This document shows, piece by piece, positions 1 to 11,555 of a stretch of 64,000 nt of DNA. The stretch's first letter is position 1; each line of letters opens with the position of its first letter. The notes beneath the pieces are model-generated. The model had not been told where the DNA came from. It made no database searches and saw only the letters and a list, made by a program, of their open reading frames with translations. Location: contig NC_135556.1 in NCBI RefSeq assembly GCF_964340395.1, forward strand, positions 6,775,001-6,839,000, written 5' to 3'. Made by a program: the position numbers and the translations under genes. The DNA comes from Glandiceps talaboti. Taxonomy: Eukaryota; Hemichordata; Enteropneusta; Spengelidae.

Positions 1-180
1 GTACATATACATACAATGTATATACATACATACGTACGTACGTACGTACGTACGTACGTACGTATGTACGTATACATACACACATACATACACACACATA
101 CATACATAGACAGACATACATACATATGTACATATGTGTTTGTGTGTGTGTACGTGTATGTATGTATACTACATGTAGTA
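1..180. repeat. Mixed (TACA)n/(ACGT)n/(TG)n simple repeat
   Basis: Includes a self-complementary (ACGT)n run at about 31-64, then TACA/CATA and GTGT tracts. Non-coding despite open frames. Confidence 0.9.
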
Positions 181-499
181 ACATTTTATGGTGACTTGAT
201 CATAAAAGAGAATTACAGAAGTACTGCACTACTATAACTTATCAGATTTGTACTTAAACAGAGTCTGAGACTATTGATCCATTCAGTGATTTACACACAC
301 CAAACATAGCTAATCATCTTGAAGTACAGATACAGTAAAGGCTCTACCAAGGAGATGAATTCTAGTTTTGAGATTTATAAGTTTATGGATACTTAAGAAG
401 CAAACGTAATAAGTTCTAGAATTGTGACAAAACGTTGAATGAATTAAAGTATATACCAGTAGTAATACATGTATATAATAACGGTCCAGTCATAGGCGT

Positions 500-955
500 A
501 TCGTAATATAATGTAATATACAATGTAATATGATGCAATATGATACAATACGATATTACAATGTATATGATATGGTACGCTACAATACAGTGCAATACGG
601 TACGATACAATATGATATTACATAGTACAATACAATGTGATATGGTACGTTACAATAAGATATTACAATGTATACGATATGATATGGTACACTACGATAC
701 AGTGCAATACGGTACGATACAATATGATATTACAATGTATACGATACCATATGGTACGCTACGATACAATGCGATACGGTATGATACAATATGATATTAC
801 AATGTATACGATATGATATGGTACGCTACGATACAATGCGATACGGTATGATACAATACGATATTACAATGTATAGGATACGATATGGTATGCTACGATA
901 CTATACGCTACACTATGATACAACTTGATGTGACGTGATACGATATGATATGATA
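500..955. repeat. GATAC/GATAT-rich satellite, ~67-bp unit
   Basis: GATATTACAATGTATA anchors occur at 552, 659, 726, 793 and 860; the last spacings are exactly 67 bp and the earlier ones shorter (62, 45). The units are built from ATACGATAT-type words. Confidence 0.85.
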
Positions 956-1419
956 TTATACCCATACCTGTTTGTATGCAGTGAACTGAGTGATAGTCAA
1001 ATCAAGGTTTACATTGCAAACATGTACAAAATGCATAGAGTTGAATAATTGGAGGCTACATACATGTAAGTCTTCCACAGCAGGCCACTGTTTTGCCTGT
1101 AGTACTGTACATGTATGTATAAAGCCAAATATATTTACGTTACATGTCATACATGTATATTACATATTATGATGTCTTTATCAATCAAGTCCTGTCATAT
1201 GATACATTGTATCACTGTAGCTGGTGATTAATTATCTTTACATGATATATCTCCCATCTTGTACATTTCTTTAAAATGATAGAACTTGAAGCAAAACTTT
1301 TATTAAAAATGTCCTATTTGCGAACATTTGTCAAATTGTGTAGCCAGGATATGACTTTTGTCGATCTCAGTCTTTATACTGCAGTGCTGTTATGCCCTTC
1401 AAGAGAACTTGTGTACATT

Positions 1420-1990
1420 TATTTACTGCCTTCATAAAGGTTATTGTTGCCTTCACCATGTCAGGTGTTGCATTCATGAGGTGATAAACTGCCTTCATAA
1501 GGTTACATGTATGTGCTGCCTTCACATTGTTATCTGCTGCAAAGATGGGTGTTACCTTCACAGGGTCATGATGTGTCGAATTCACAGGGCTATGTTATGC
1601 TATGCTACATGTATGTGCTGTATCACAAGATTATGATGTGTTGCCTTCACTTTCTTATGCACTATAGTGCCTTTACATTTTTATACTCAAAAGTTGTGTG
1701 TGCCCTTGCCTTCACATTGTTGCAAATGTATATATGTACATGTATGTGCTGCCTTCACCATGTCAGGTACAGCTGTCGCATTGTTATGTGCTGCTTTCGC
1801 AAAGTTGTGTACTGCCTTGACAAGGTCACACATTGCATTCACAAGGCTACGTTGTATTTGCTGCATTCACATTGTTATGTGCTGTATTCCCAAGGTCATG
1901 TTCTGCCTTCACATTTGTATGCACTGCCTTCACAAAGTTTTGTGCTACCTTTGCCTTCACATGTGCTGTATTCCCAAGCGCCATTATCCC
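1420..1990. repeat. Degenerate ~21-bp minisatellite (TGCCTTCAC core)
   Basis: TGCCTTC/TGCATTC cores at 1427, 1448, 1469 and 1490 are spaced 21 bp. Spacing then varies to the end near 1990. Cys/His-rich translations on + are a by-product. Confidence 0.8.
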
Positions 1991-3480
1991 TGAATTCCTT
2001 TGGCTTATATTCTCCTGGCGATGTTGGCTATTAAAAAAAAAAAAAACGCCTGAATTATAATAGAAAATCTGCATAGTTAGACTTTGTATGTAACTCTATA
2101 CATGTACATTGTAATTGATTTTTCTGTAATTAATAATGTACATGTTATATTTTTCCTGTATTTTCCTTTCCAAAGCTGATCTCAAGCAAGATACTGCAGG
2201 TACAGTGATACTGCCAATTGCACTTGCCATTTAAATAGTATAAGTGTCTGTACAGTATAGTACAGGTCAAAGGTATTGCCAAAAATGAGAGATGTTCTGT
2301 GAACATCCTTACAGCATACTTACTGTAAAACAGTACATGACTTTCAAAGTGCTGTGAGTGAAAATCAGGCATTTTAGAAAATATTGACCTTTGGAAGACT
2401 TCAGGCAAAAAGCACACATGTATCAGGTCCTTAGGTTATAAGCTAGAAATTTGGTAGTATATAAAAATGAATGTACATGATATCCAAAAGGTACACCTTC
2501 AATTTTGACAACCGTGTGTCGTGACCTTTGACCTTTGACCTTCGTACATGCTGCAACACTTGCATAGTCACCTTGTGCATTTCATTCCTCTTTCCCAGAT
2601 TTCACACATTATTTTATTCTTTCATATTTCAATAACGTTTCATCGTTATTATTTTGAACTAGTTGGTTTTGTTTCAGTACCGTCATTAAGCTGTCAATCA
2701 TCACACAGATGTGTGATTCTCCACAGTATCGTAACAACTTGACACATCGATGACAGAACACAGGAACTAGTACATGATGTGGTCTGACACTTGACTAATG
2801 CTACATGTAGCTTTCAACACTGTCAAGCAGCAAAGAACTTCCTCCAATAGATAATTGGCACATTGGAAGGTCAAAAAACGCAAGTTGTTTGCATCACAAA
2901 AGGTTATCACATGAGTGATGACAGATAGTCGTAAAACATAATAAATTTTAGTGGCAAATGTCATTTATATAATTCAGGCTAGAGGATTTATAAGTAGATC
3001 TAATACTTGAAATATAGGTATATTGAAAACACAAATTGAAAAATAAAATAAAACATGTCTTTGTCCATGATGAATTCACAAAAAACTACAGGTAAACTGC
3101 AGCCTCTAAATTACAAATTGTTTTCTTTCTATTTTTATGTTTTCCTCGCTTGACTTGAAGTTTATATGCCTACTAAAATTATAAGATATGTCATAATTAG
3201 TTAATTAAAATTTATGTGTACTGTAATGGTTAGTAAAACTATGAAATGTATCATACTGACTGATAACATAAAATAAAGTTAATTCTTTGTACTAAAAACA
3301 AGTATGTAAATCTACAGTGTTGAATATCATATAAATAATTGCCCTATCGTTTGTATTTGTTGTGTTCAGTGTCACATGATATCTTTTGAGTAAAAATATT
3401 ATTGCCATGGTGACCTCGGTGAAATAAATCATGGGATGTCCATGTGACCTCAGTGAAATAAATCATGGGAACATGTGGTA
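1990..3480. other. No gene recognised
   Basis: AT-rich sequence. Only a short GACCTTT triplication (2521-2541) and an A-run (2033-2045) stand out. Confidence 0.5.
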
Positions 3481-3704
3481 TCTGTCTGTCTGTCTGTCTG
3501 TTTGTCTGTTTGTTTGTTTGTTTGTCTGTCTGTCTGTATGTCTGCCTGTGGCTGTCTGACTTTTTGTCTGTCTGTCTGTCTGACTGCAATGTCTGTCCGT
3601 CCGTCTGTCTGTCCGTCTATCTGTCTAAATGTCTCTAAATGTCAAATTGCTGAACACTTTGAATACATGTCTCTGTATGTCTGTCTGTCTATCTGTCTAG
3701 TCTG

Positions 3705-3745
<41 letters not shown>

Positions 3746-3755
3746 GCCCATGTCA
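3480..3755. repeat. (TCTG)n microsatellite
   Basis: Interrupted TCTG tetranucleotide tract, purest at 3705-3750. Confidence 0.95.
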
Positions 3756-3906
3756 ATCATTCAAAGATGAAGAGGGTTGACTCTTTTGCATTTCATTTAT
3801 CTGAGTCATTTCTTGTTGTCTTTTTTTTAAATCCTCATTTGCATATCTCTGTTTATTATGTTGATTACATTGTATGTTATTACTCCATAAGGTACACTGT
3901 GACTTG

Positions 3907-4655
3907 AAAGGGGCACAAACTCAATTTATACCATATGTTCTGGAGAGTAATTTTTGCTGCTTAGTTAAAAGGTGTATGTAGTTGTCATTTTCTGTTCACT
4001 TACTGAAGCATGATACTTGTAACCATCACTCAAGTATTATGATACCACTTAAAACAATCTGATGACGTAATCTTATGAAATGTTGTTTTACATTCACATC
4101 AATCTCTAAACTAAAACTGGGTATTAAGATATAACTTGTACATGATCCAAAAGTCTGTTATACATCTAAGAAATGTACAAGAAATCCTGTTCTAACAATG
4201 ACAGAAGAGAATTGTTACGTCATCGAATATTTATTTTGTATTTTTGATTTATAAATTAAACATTTTTATCATGGCTTCCTATTTGAAAATTGAATGTAAA
4301 ATAACATAGACCAAGTCTTTGTTTGTAACTCAATAAATTGCAAAATGCTAAAAACTGAGTAAAAAAGTTCTGTTATTGTATGTACAATAACAAACATTTT
4401 ACACATTTCCCAGTCTTTTGCAATTTATTGAGTTACAAACAAAGACTTGGTCTATGTTATTTTACATTCAATTTTCAAATAGGAAGCCATGATAAAATTG
4501 TTTTATAAATTAAAAAAATACAAAATAAAAACCCAATTGTCATCCATACGGTCACTTTAACAGTTTAATCGTAGACTCTGGTGGAGGAGGGTCTATAGTT
4601 TAATCAAGGTTTTACACTCAGGTAAAAAATTTATAAACTCAGTTTGTGCCACTTT
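3907..4655. mobile_element. TIR element with a nested palindromic MITE
   Basis: The left end AAAGGGGCACAAACTCAATT and the complement of the right end, AAAGTGGCACAAACTGAGTT, form ~25-bp terminal inverted repeats. The interior contains the palindromic copy at 4199-4560. Related ends occur at 16014 and 34124-34452. Confidence 0.65.
4199..4560. mobile_element. Palindromic MITE (TTAAAGTGGCC family), copy 1
   Basis: Arms of ~150 nt pair around a centre near 4385 (GTTATTGTATGTACAATAAC). Both arms carry ATAACATAGACCAAGTC and ATCATGGCTTCCTA. The right end reads GGTCACTTTAA; the left end is decayed. Confidence 0.8.
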
Positions 4656-5699
4656 GATACTGTGCTTTTACTTTCTGTGTCTGCACATGTGTTTAATATA
4701 CTGCTGTATTTGGAATTATAGAATTAATCTATGGATTCTAAAATGTAGATTTAAATGTCATCAAATGTGACCAAGAAAAATTACCAGTTTTGTCTTAATT
4801 TTTTTTAATGCGATTCACTAGAAAACAACCAAAGAACAATCTGATTACTCATACAATCGTTGGTTTATAGCAGTATCTAATTTGATAGCAACAATGCCAA
4901 AAAAAATTAATTAAAATTGATTAATTAAGCTGTCTTTTACAATAATTCAGGAAAATACTTTTGTCTGTGTGTTTTGAGGAGTATACATGTATATCAGTCC
5001 AAATTAAGGCTTAACTCTTGAAAAGTGATTCAAAATTAAAAGTGTCATTTTTTTGGCATGGAAAATTGAAAAGGTTCAGGGTTTTTAGTGTGTAAAACAT
5101 TTGTAGATCCTGTCAGTCCTGGAAACTGATCATTTTGGTACCAAAATAGTTATGCTAAAATGTCAACATTCTATATTTGTGAGAAAAGTAATATCGTGTA
5201 TCAGTAGTATTCAAAGCAGATTGAACATTTTACATTTTAGCTGGTACTATCGATCGGAAGAGACTTCTGTTAATGTATGATGGTTGCATGTACAGAATAC
5301 AGATGGTACCCCACGTTGTTTGTAATGAATTCTCGTGTACAGTATGGTATTTCATAATCCATTATTAAAATGACAGCAAGTTCAATACTGTCTCAAAAAC
5401 CATATATTTTTTTGATATTTTGTATGTTCAAAATATGGAAGAATAATCGATGCTCTCTCAACTAATTATCTCAGTGCATCAAATTCTGTCAACCTTTAGA
5501 TAGTGTACTCATAAATACTCATTTTATATTATTACAGTTTCTGGGGAGCAAGTATTTCTAAAATCATTATTCCATGACAACATTAACAACTTTTGCAAGT
5601 ATTTTTTTATAATTTTCAAAACTACAGTTGAGGAATTTGGTTTATAGTCTGCCTTAGTTTTATGATGATCACTAAAATTTACGTTTATGAATTTGATAT

Positions 5700-6043
5700 T
5701 TAAAGTGGCCATATGGATGAGGATTGAGTATTTATTTTGGATATTTAATTTATTATTTTTAAAAATTTTATCATAGCTTCGTACTCAAAAAATCAATGTG
5801 AATCAACATTGACTACATCTTGTGTTTGTAATGTTGCAAAAAAAAAAAACATTAAAAGTTTGCTATTGTACATACAATAACAAACATATTATACATTTAT
5901 TCATCTTTTTGCTATTTTTTGAGTTTACAAACAGGGATTTGACATATGTTGTTTCACATTGATTTTTCGAATAGTAAGCCATGATAAAATTGTTTTATAA
6001 ATTAAAAATCCAAAATAAATTCTCATCCCTACGGCCACTTTAA
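5700..6043. mobile_element. Palindromic MITE (TTAAAGTGGCC family), copy 2
   Basis: Complete: TTAAAGTGGCCATATGGATG at the left and its complement GGCCACTTTAA at the right, with a palindromic body and the centre TATTGTACATACAATA. Confidence 0.85.
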
Positions 6044-6538
6044 TGTTTATACTAGTTTGATAATTGAAATTCAAATAAAAAAAATAGTTTTTAAATTTCC
6101 TAAGACACTGTCTTATGTGTATATATCATAAACTGAGGAAACAAAATTGTATTTATTTAATAGATTTAAACCCTTTAGAAGGCAAATTTGCTTCTGAAGA
6201 AAGGGAATCATCCTGTGTATTATCTGTATGGTAACTGTGATAAGGCCAAATAAAAAAAGTTGTTTGGTTCCAGTTACCCCACCTACAAAAATGTAGTTTT
6301 TCATGCATACTCTGAACTTTTCTTTACGTATTCGAGAAAAAAATTAATGAAATTGTGATAATTGTGTGAAGTCTGGCAAGAAATAGTGGATGCGGAAACT
6401 GACATCAACTTAAAAAGACAATATAAAACTGTTCTTTCAAGGGAAGAAACCAATAACACAGAGACCATATGGAAAACAACAGAAAACATATCTACCTGAA
6501 CTAGACACACACATATGAAAAAGAAAATTAAAAAAAAA

Positions 6539-6960
6539 AATAAATAAAAAATCTACCTACCCCACTTATTCTAAAATTGAATGTAATCAGAACGATACAA
6601 TTTTTTTTTTTACACCTATGGCAAAATAAAAAAAAAAATTGTGTTTTTATATTTTATTTAAGCTGCTGATCCTAAACATATTTTTAAACATTTTAAAACA
6701 AAAAGATGACCCAAGTACGTGTATTTGTCTTCTTGACCTTCATGCACATCTGTTTTCTTTCCCCAGTCATGTCTGTACATATTTAATCAAACTGTCACAG
6801 AAAGGAATATTCTGACTGACTTTTGTTTTATTTTGGGTTGAACCAATATTTAAAATAAAAAAAAGAAAATGACTAAAAAGATAAAGTAAAATAAAATTCC
6901 GCCCTACCTAACTGCCCTATTTTCCGAGGCCATGTTATTGGAAACACGCAAAAGAGTTTG
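6539..6960 (-). repeat. Dispersed repeat D1, minus orientation
   Basis: Inverse of 13870-14200: both share GACCTTCATGCACA (or complement), the CTTCTTGACC segment and the TTTCC(A/G)A(T/G)AACA(T/C) end. A short piece is also at 45470-45550 (AATCTACCTACCCCAC). Confidence 0.7.
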
Positions 6961-7299
6961 TTCCTTTGAAAATCGCCTACAACAATTTTGTGCTTTCTCG
7001 AAGCAGAAGTTATGTTTTCGTTTCCACTTCAAAATCATGTTTCACTTTCCCATGTAATCATTTAGTCATACCACTTATCTCATACCTTATGTTAACGATT
7101 CATTCTGTTCCCCACTTTTAGTTAAAACTTTCATTCTGTGTGGCATTCACATGGGCGGTCTTATGTAATTTAATGATTCTCATGACCTATCTGACCCTTT
7201 GATTTTTTTGATTCCTCACAAAACAATTTAAAAAAATTTAATACTACTATATGAAAAAAATAATAATGTGACTGATAATAAGAAGACAACACCACAAGC

Positions 7300-7560
7300 G
7301 TGTAGCTGGGTGAAAATTATCATTTATTTCTGAAATTTAATCGAACGAAGGGTTTTCAGTTTCCTCCTAATTATAATTATCATTTATACAGTTGTAATGT
7401 ATCTAGATTTCTAAAAGTATAATTTGTGAATTGAAGGCATTGCTAACATGTACACACACTTTCTTTTTCTTTGCTCGTTTTTTTAACCGACTGACTGACC
7501 CATCATTTTTAAGGTGTGACAATGAGAAACGGTAAAACTAGATAGGTTTGTCCTTATTCT
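7300..7560. repeat. Dispersed repeat D2
   Basis: Shares AAAATTATC(A/G)TTTATT, GAATTGAA(G/A)GCAT, AACATGTAC and AAGGTGT(G/T)ACAATGAGA with 14765-15370, where a LINE fragment interrupts it. Confidence 0.6.
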
Positions 7561-8089
7561 GATGTATACCACAAAGGTCATAGGGCAGGTAGAAGGTGAC
7601 AGTATGTCAGACTGGAAATAAAGCGTAGTGAACTGCTTGTCACAATGTTATCGTCATATATCAAAATCTAATTTGGTTGTCCACGTGTATAAAGAATTTT
7701 CTTTGAGACAGAAATTTACGGTGACACAACTGGCTAACAACACAAATGAATTTTCGTTCGAAGGAAAAGAATCGCAAAGTACATTATTGACGTTCAACAT
7801 TTACTGCAATACAGTTCGATAATATAAACTAACAATGGAACTTTGTGTGTGAATATAAAAACCATTGAATTTGAATATTAGATTTCGTAAACCCATAAAA
7901 TGTGCCAATGTTTTCACTGTCTTAGACTCCAATAATATAATTTTATATAATCTGTGTAATAATAATAACATAATTATACATTGTATGTTGTCTCAGCGTG
8001 ATAATTAATGTCAGATTTTATGTTGTGAAATAAGTGTTTATATGCTAGCTATATTTAATGTACATTCTGTGTAGTGTACTTTGATTACA

Positions 8090-8215
8090 TCTGAGTGTAG
8101 CCTGTTTACTGTGCTGTCGAAATACACGAGAAACATCGTTAGCTGGTCATACCGCATAGCCCTCATCTTTGGCTCGACAGCGCCATAAACAGGATAATCC
8201 AAGGCAGGTTTTCTC
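8090..8215. mobile_element. Short TIR element (AGCCTGTT family), single copy
   Basis: AGCCTGTTTACTGTGCTGTCG at the left and the complement of CGACAGCGCCATAAACAGGAT at the right. GTTAGCTGGTCATA inside recurs in the tandem array at 29175-29500. Confidence 0.6.
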
Positions 8216-8219
8216 CCCA

Positions 8220-9604
8220 ATTTGTATTTCTTATTTCAGTCTGTATATTCTCCTAATGATCCAGTTTGATAATAGGTCATGCTATTTAATAATGAGGAAG
8301 AAGTGATGAGAAAAATATTGACTATAATGATGTGATAGTTGTGTTGTTGTTAGTGGTGATATTCAATTGTAGTATTTATATTTTGGGATTGATCGATTCT
8401 TGTACTGAACTGACCACATAGAAAAAATAAAGTTTATTATGATGTTTCTTTTTCCTTATTCTCATTTAACAGTATCAGAATGTTTTTGATGAAAAGACTG
8501 GCCATAAAGTAAATGCAGAACAATACTAACCTTTTGCACATGTGTGTGTGGGTGGGGGTCAGGGGGTGGCGTGGGGTGGGACGGGTGGCAAATGGGTTTA
8601 GTGCTGTGGAGTATGCTGTGAACTATACATGTGGCAACATATATGTATCTGAATAAGTCATTAGTTACATCAGAACCAATAGGGTTAGGGTGGGAGATGA
8701 CTTGGTATGCGATATGAGTACATGTACATGTAATGTGAATACCCTACTTAATTTGAATGCAATATGCATATAATTTACATAAATGAATATCAATTAGCCT
8801 CAGTATTATACATTACATTCTAGAAGAAGGCTATTGGTGGTGTGGTCTATATGTCCATCAGTTTGTCTGTCTGTCCATCTATGGTGTTGTTTCTTTCTCC
8901 GCACAAACTGATTTCATTTAAACCTAGCACAAAAGTGAGGAAATATAGGTACTGGTCATCAATTTGTCTAGTGATCAAAGCCTATGTAAAGTAGAGTGGT
9001 GGAGTATTTTTGTTAAAAAAGAAAAAAACAAAGCTGGTGTGGGAGTGGGGTGGGGTGGGGGGGGGGGGTGGGTGGGGTGGAGAACAACATGATCTTTTAT
9101 ATGCAGAAGCTTCAATGAAATCTGAATGAAAACCTCTCCTCATGTCAATCAAGCCTCTATAAAGTGCTGGATAGTTGACCTGACACTCTTTCCACACAGC
9201 CTACAAACTCCGTAATTTGTATTTAGTATTTTAATATGGATACTGTTTGTAGAAGCTGATTGATTGAATCAGTCACATGATGCCTACATTATGTTAATTG
9301 TGTCAAGTTCAATACCTGGATGTGACTAAGTTGACCAGATATGGAATTTGACCTGTGTACAAATAACCTTGAACGTCAACAGCTGATATGCTAATTTTAT
9401 GCTGATATTTCCTCAAGGTTTGCAGAAAATGAGGCATTGCCAAAAAATACTAACTTAGAAATACTAAGTTAGCAGGCTGTGTGAAGGTAATGTTTGTCAG
9501 GTTGACCACCCAGCCTTCTGTATGGAGACTTATGTCAGTATTGATGTTAGATATTGTGTTGCCTTCTAAGTTCTAATATATCGCTATTCAATATTTATTT
9601 GTAG
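8220..9604. other. No gene recognised; G-rich tracts
   Basis: G-rich patches at 8545-8590 and 9035-9080 and a small hairpin (ACTAACTTAGAAATACTAAGTT, 9450-9472). No exon that could supply the missing MGAT4 N-terminus was recognised. Confidence 0.5.
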
Positions 9605-9751
9605 TTGAGGAGAACAAGCGGAGGCTGCAGCGGTATCTGGTTGATGGACAAAGCCTACAGATACCATCAGCAATACATTACATGCCACACCTTCAGGAGA
9701 ATCCTGAAGGACTTAAACCAGCCTTGCAAGTGTCTCAAGGAAAGGCTGGAG
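9605..9751 (+). CDS. MGAT4: MGAT4 exon a: end of stem region
   Basis: The acceptor TTTGTAG ends at 9604 and the donor GTATGA begins at 9752. The exon starts with two bases of a split Val codon, so an upstream coding exon is required. It encodes a charged segment ([11 protein letters not shown]) followed by [14 protein letters not shown], which matches the IP-x-hydrophobic-YHLPHL block before the catalytic domain in MGAT4A/B. Confidence 0.9.
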
Positions 9752-11488
9752 GTATGACTTATGTCTGTATATCAGACTTGATGCATGTGCATGTAAAGGG
9801 ACGATGTCACACAAGCTCAATAAGCAAACTTTGTTCATTTAGGGGAGGGGGGGGGGGAGGTTGGCATCATTGCGAATGCTGAACTTCATTTTCGTACTTC
9901 TAACCAAATTTCACGCCATTATTGATAAGTAAACAGGTTCTGTATTTACTACTGAGAAGTTCAAAAGTTGATTAAAATGTACTTCTAATGTGAGATACAG
10001 TGCTGGGTTTCTGGTAGTATTTTTAATGTGTTTACCATCATGTTTTACATTGCATCGATTGTATTGGAGTGACTGCTACAATTTCCATCACATCATATAT
10101 AAACGTGTTGATGTCACACTTGTGAACGTTCGTTTAGGGGGAGGGAGGAGAGGGTTAGTAAGATTTTTGTTGATCCAGACGATAAAATGTAGCAATGTTA
10201 GTAACATTTTTCTCAAGTCAGCCAATAAAATGTAGAAAATTTAATGTTTGGAAGATTTTTGTAGAGCCAGATGATGCAATGTTACGTTTCAGGTGAACTT
10301 GCTTGTATTGTATTTATATCATGATTATTTTGTTTACATTTGCAGTTTCCATAGTGATAGGGTTGCCAACCATCAAAAGAGAAGTACAGACTTATCTTTA
10401 TGACACCTTGAGATCTTTAATAGATGGTTTATCTGAGGAAGAGAAATTGGAGTGTGTTATTGTCATCTTCATCGGGGAAGTAAGTACTAAGAAACACTTA
10501 AACTCAAATGTTGAATTTACAGTCAGTTTCAGGCCATTGTAGATATCATATGTATTACTTGTATGTTTTAATCATATTTTAATTTTAATTTACCATATCA
10601 ACCTCGACCAGCAGGTTATAGCATGGTTTTGTCAATAGACGTGATGGGGTATGATTCCCAAATGCCTGACTTCACTTTTGGCTCTTTTGCATATGAATTA
10701 TAGACAGTCAGGGTATGAGGATGTAAGACCTACTGGGAACTGAATTATGTATTGTGTATTAGGTGCAAGGTGTGAATGTCAGCCCGGAAAACCTACTTTA
10801 AGTCAGTGTGTTTTCCATCGTATGTTGGTCTGTCACTAAATATGAGTTGTTACGAAGTACAGGAAAGGGGGGAAAGTGTGAATATTTGAGGAATGAAAAA
10901 AAGGAGGAAGCACCTCTCGGTGTGTACCTCAGTGCCTTCCTTCTGATCAAGGCCCTGCCCAGGATGGATGTCAGGCCCATCCCAGCAGTGGATGCACACC
11001 GTTTGAATTTGTCTTATCACTAAATAGAAAAAAACAAACAATAGTAGAGTGTTGGTACACAGTGAATGTCTAGTTTAGAAATCAATGCCTGAAAGTGAAG
11101 TACATAGTGTAGCAATAACTGCAACTAGAACATTGTACATGATTTACTGTACATCAGACCTTCGCATGGGTCATTGACAGTATTCGTTAGCTATTGTACA
11201 TCCTGTAGTACTGTACAAATGTACATCAGATCTGTGCATTTAGCTGTACACATTATATGACGACATGAAAGATAATGGAATATAATGAGGTGTGTGCATT
11301 TAATAACATTTTTCATCATGTTTATGCCATTATATATATATACATATAGATATTGTGTCACAAAAACATGTCACCTTTAGGCAATTCAATTTACTTTAAA
11401 GTGGCCATATGGATGAGGATTGGGTATGCAGTTAATTTGGATTTGTAGCACAACTGAACTGATGAGGTTTAGTAGTGGTATTGGCATG

Positions 11489-11555
<67 letters not shown>

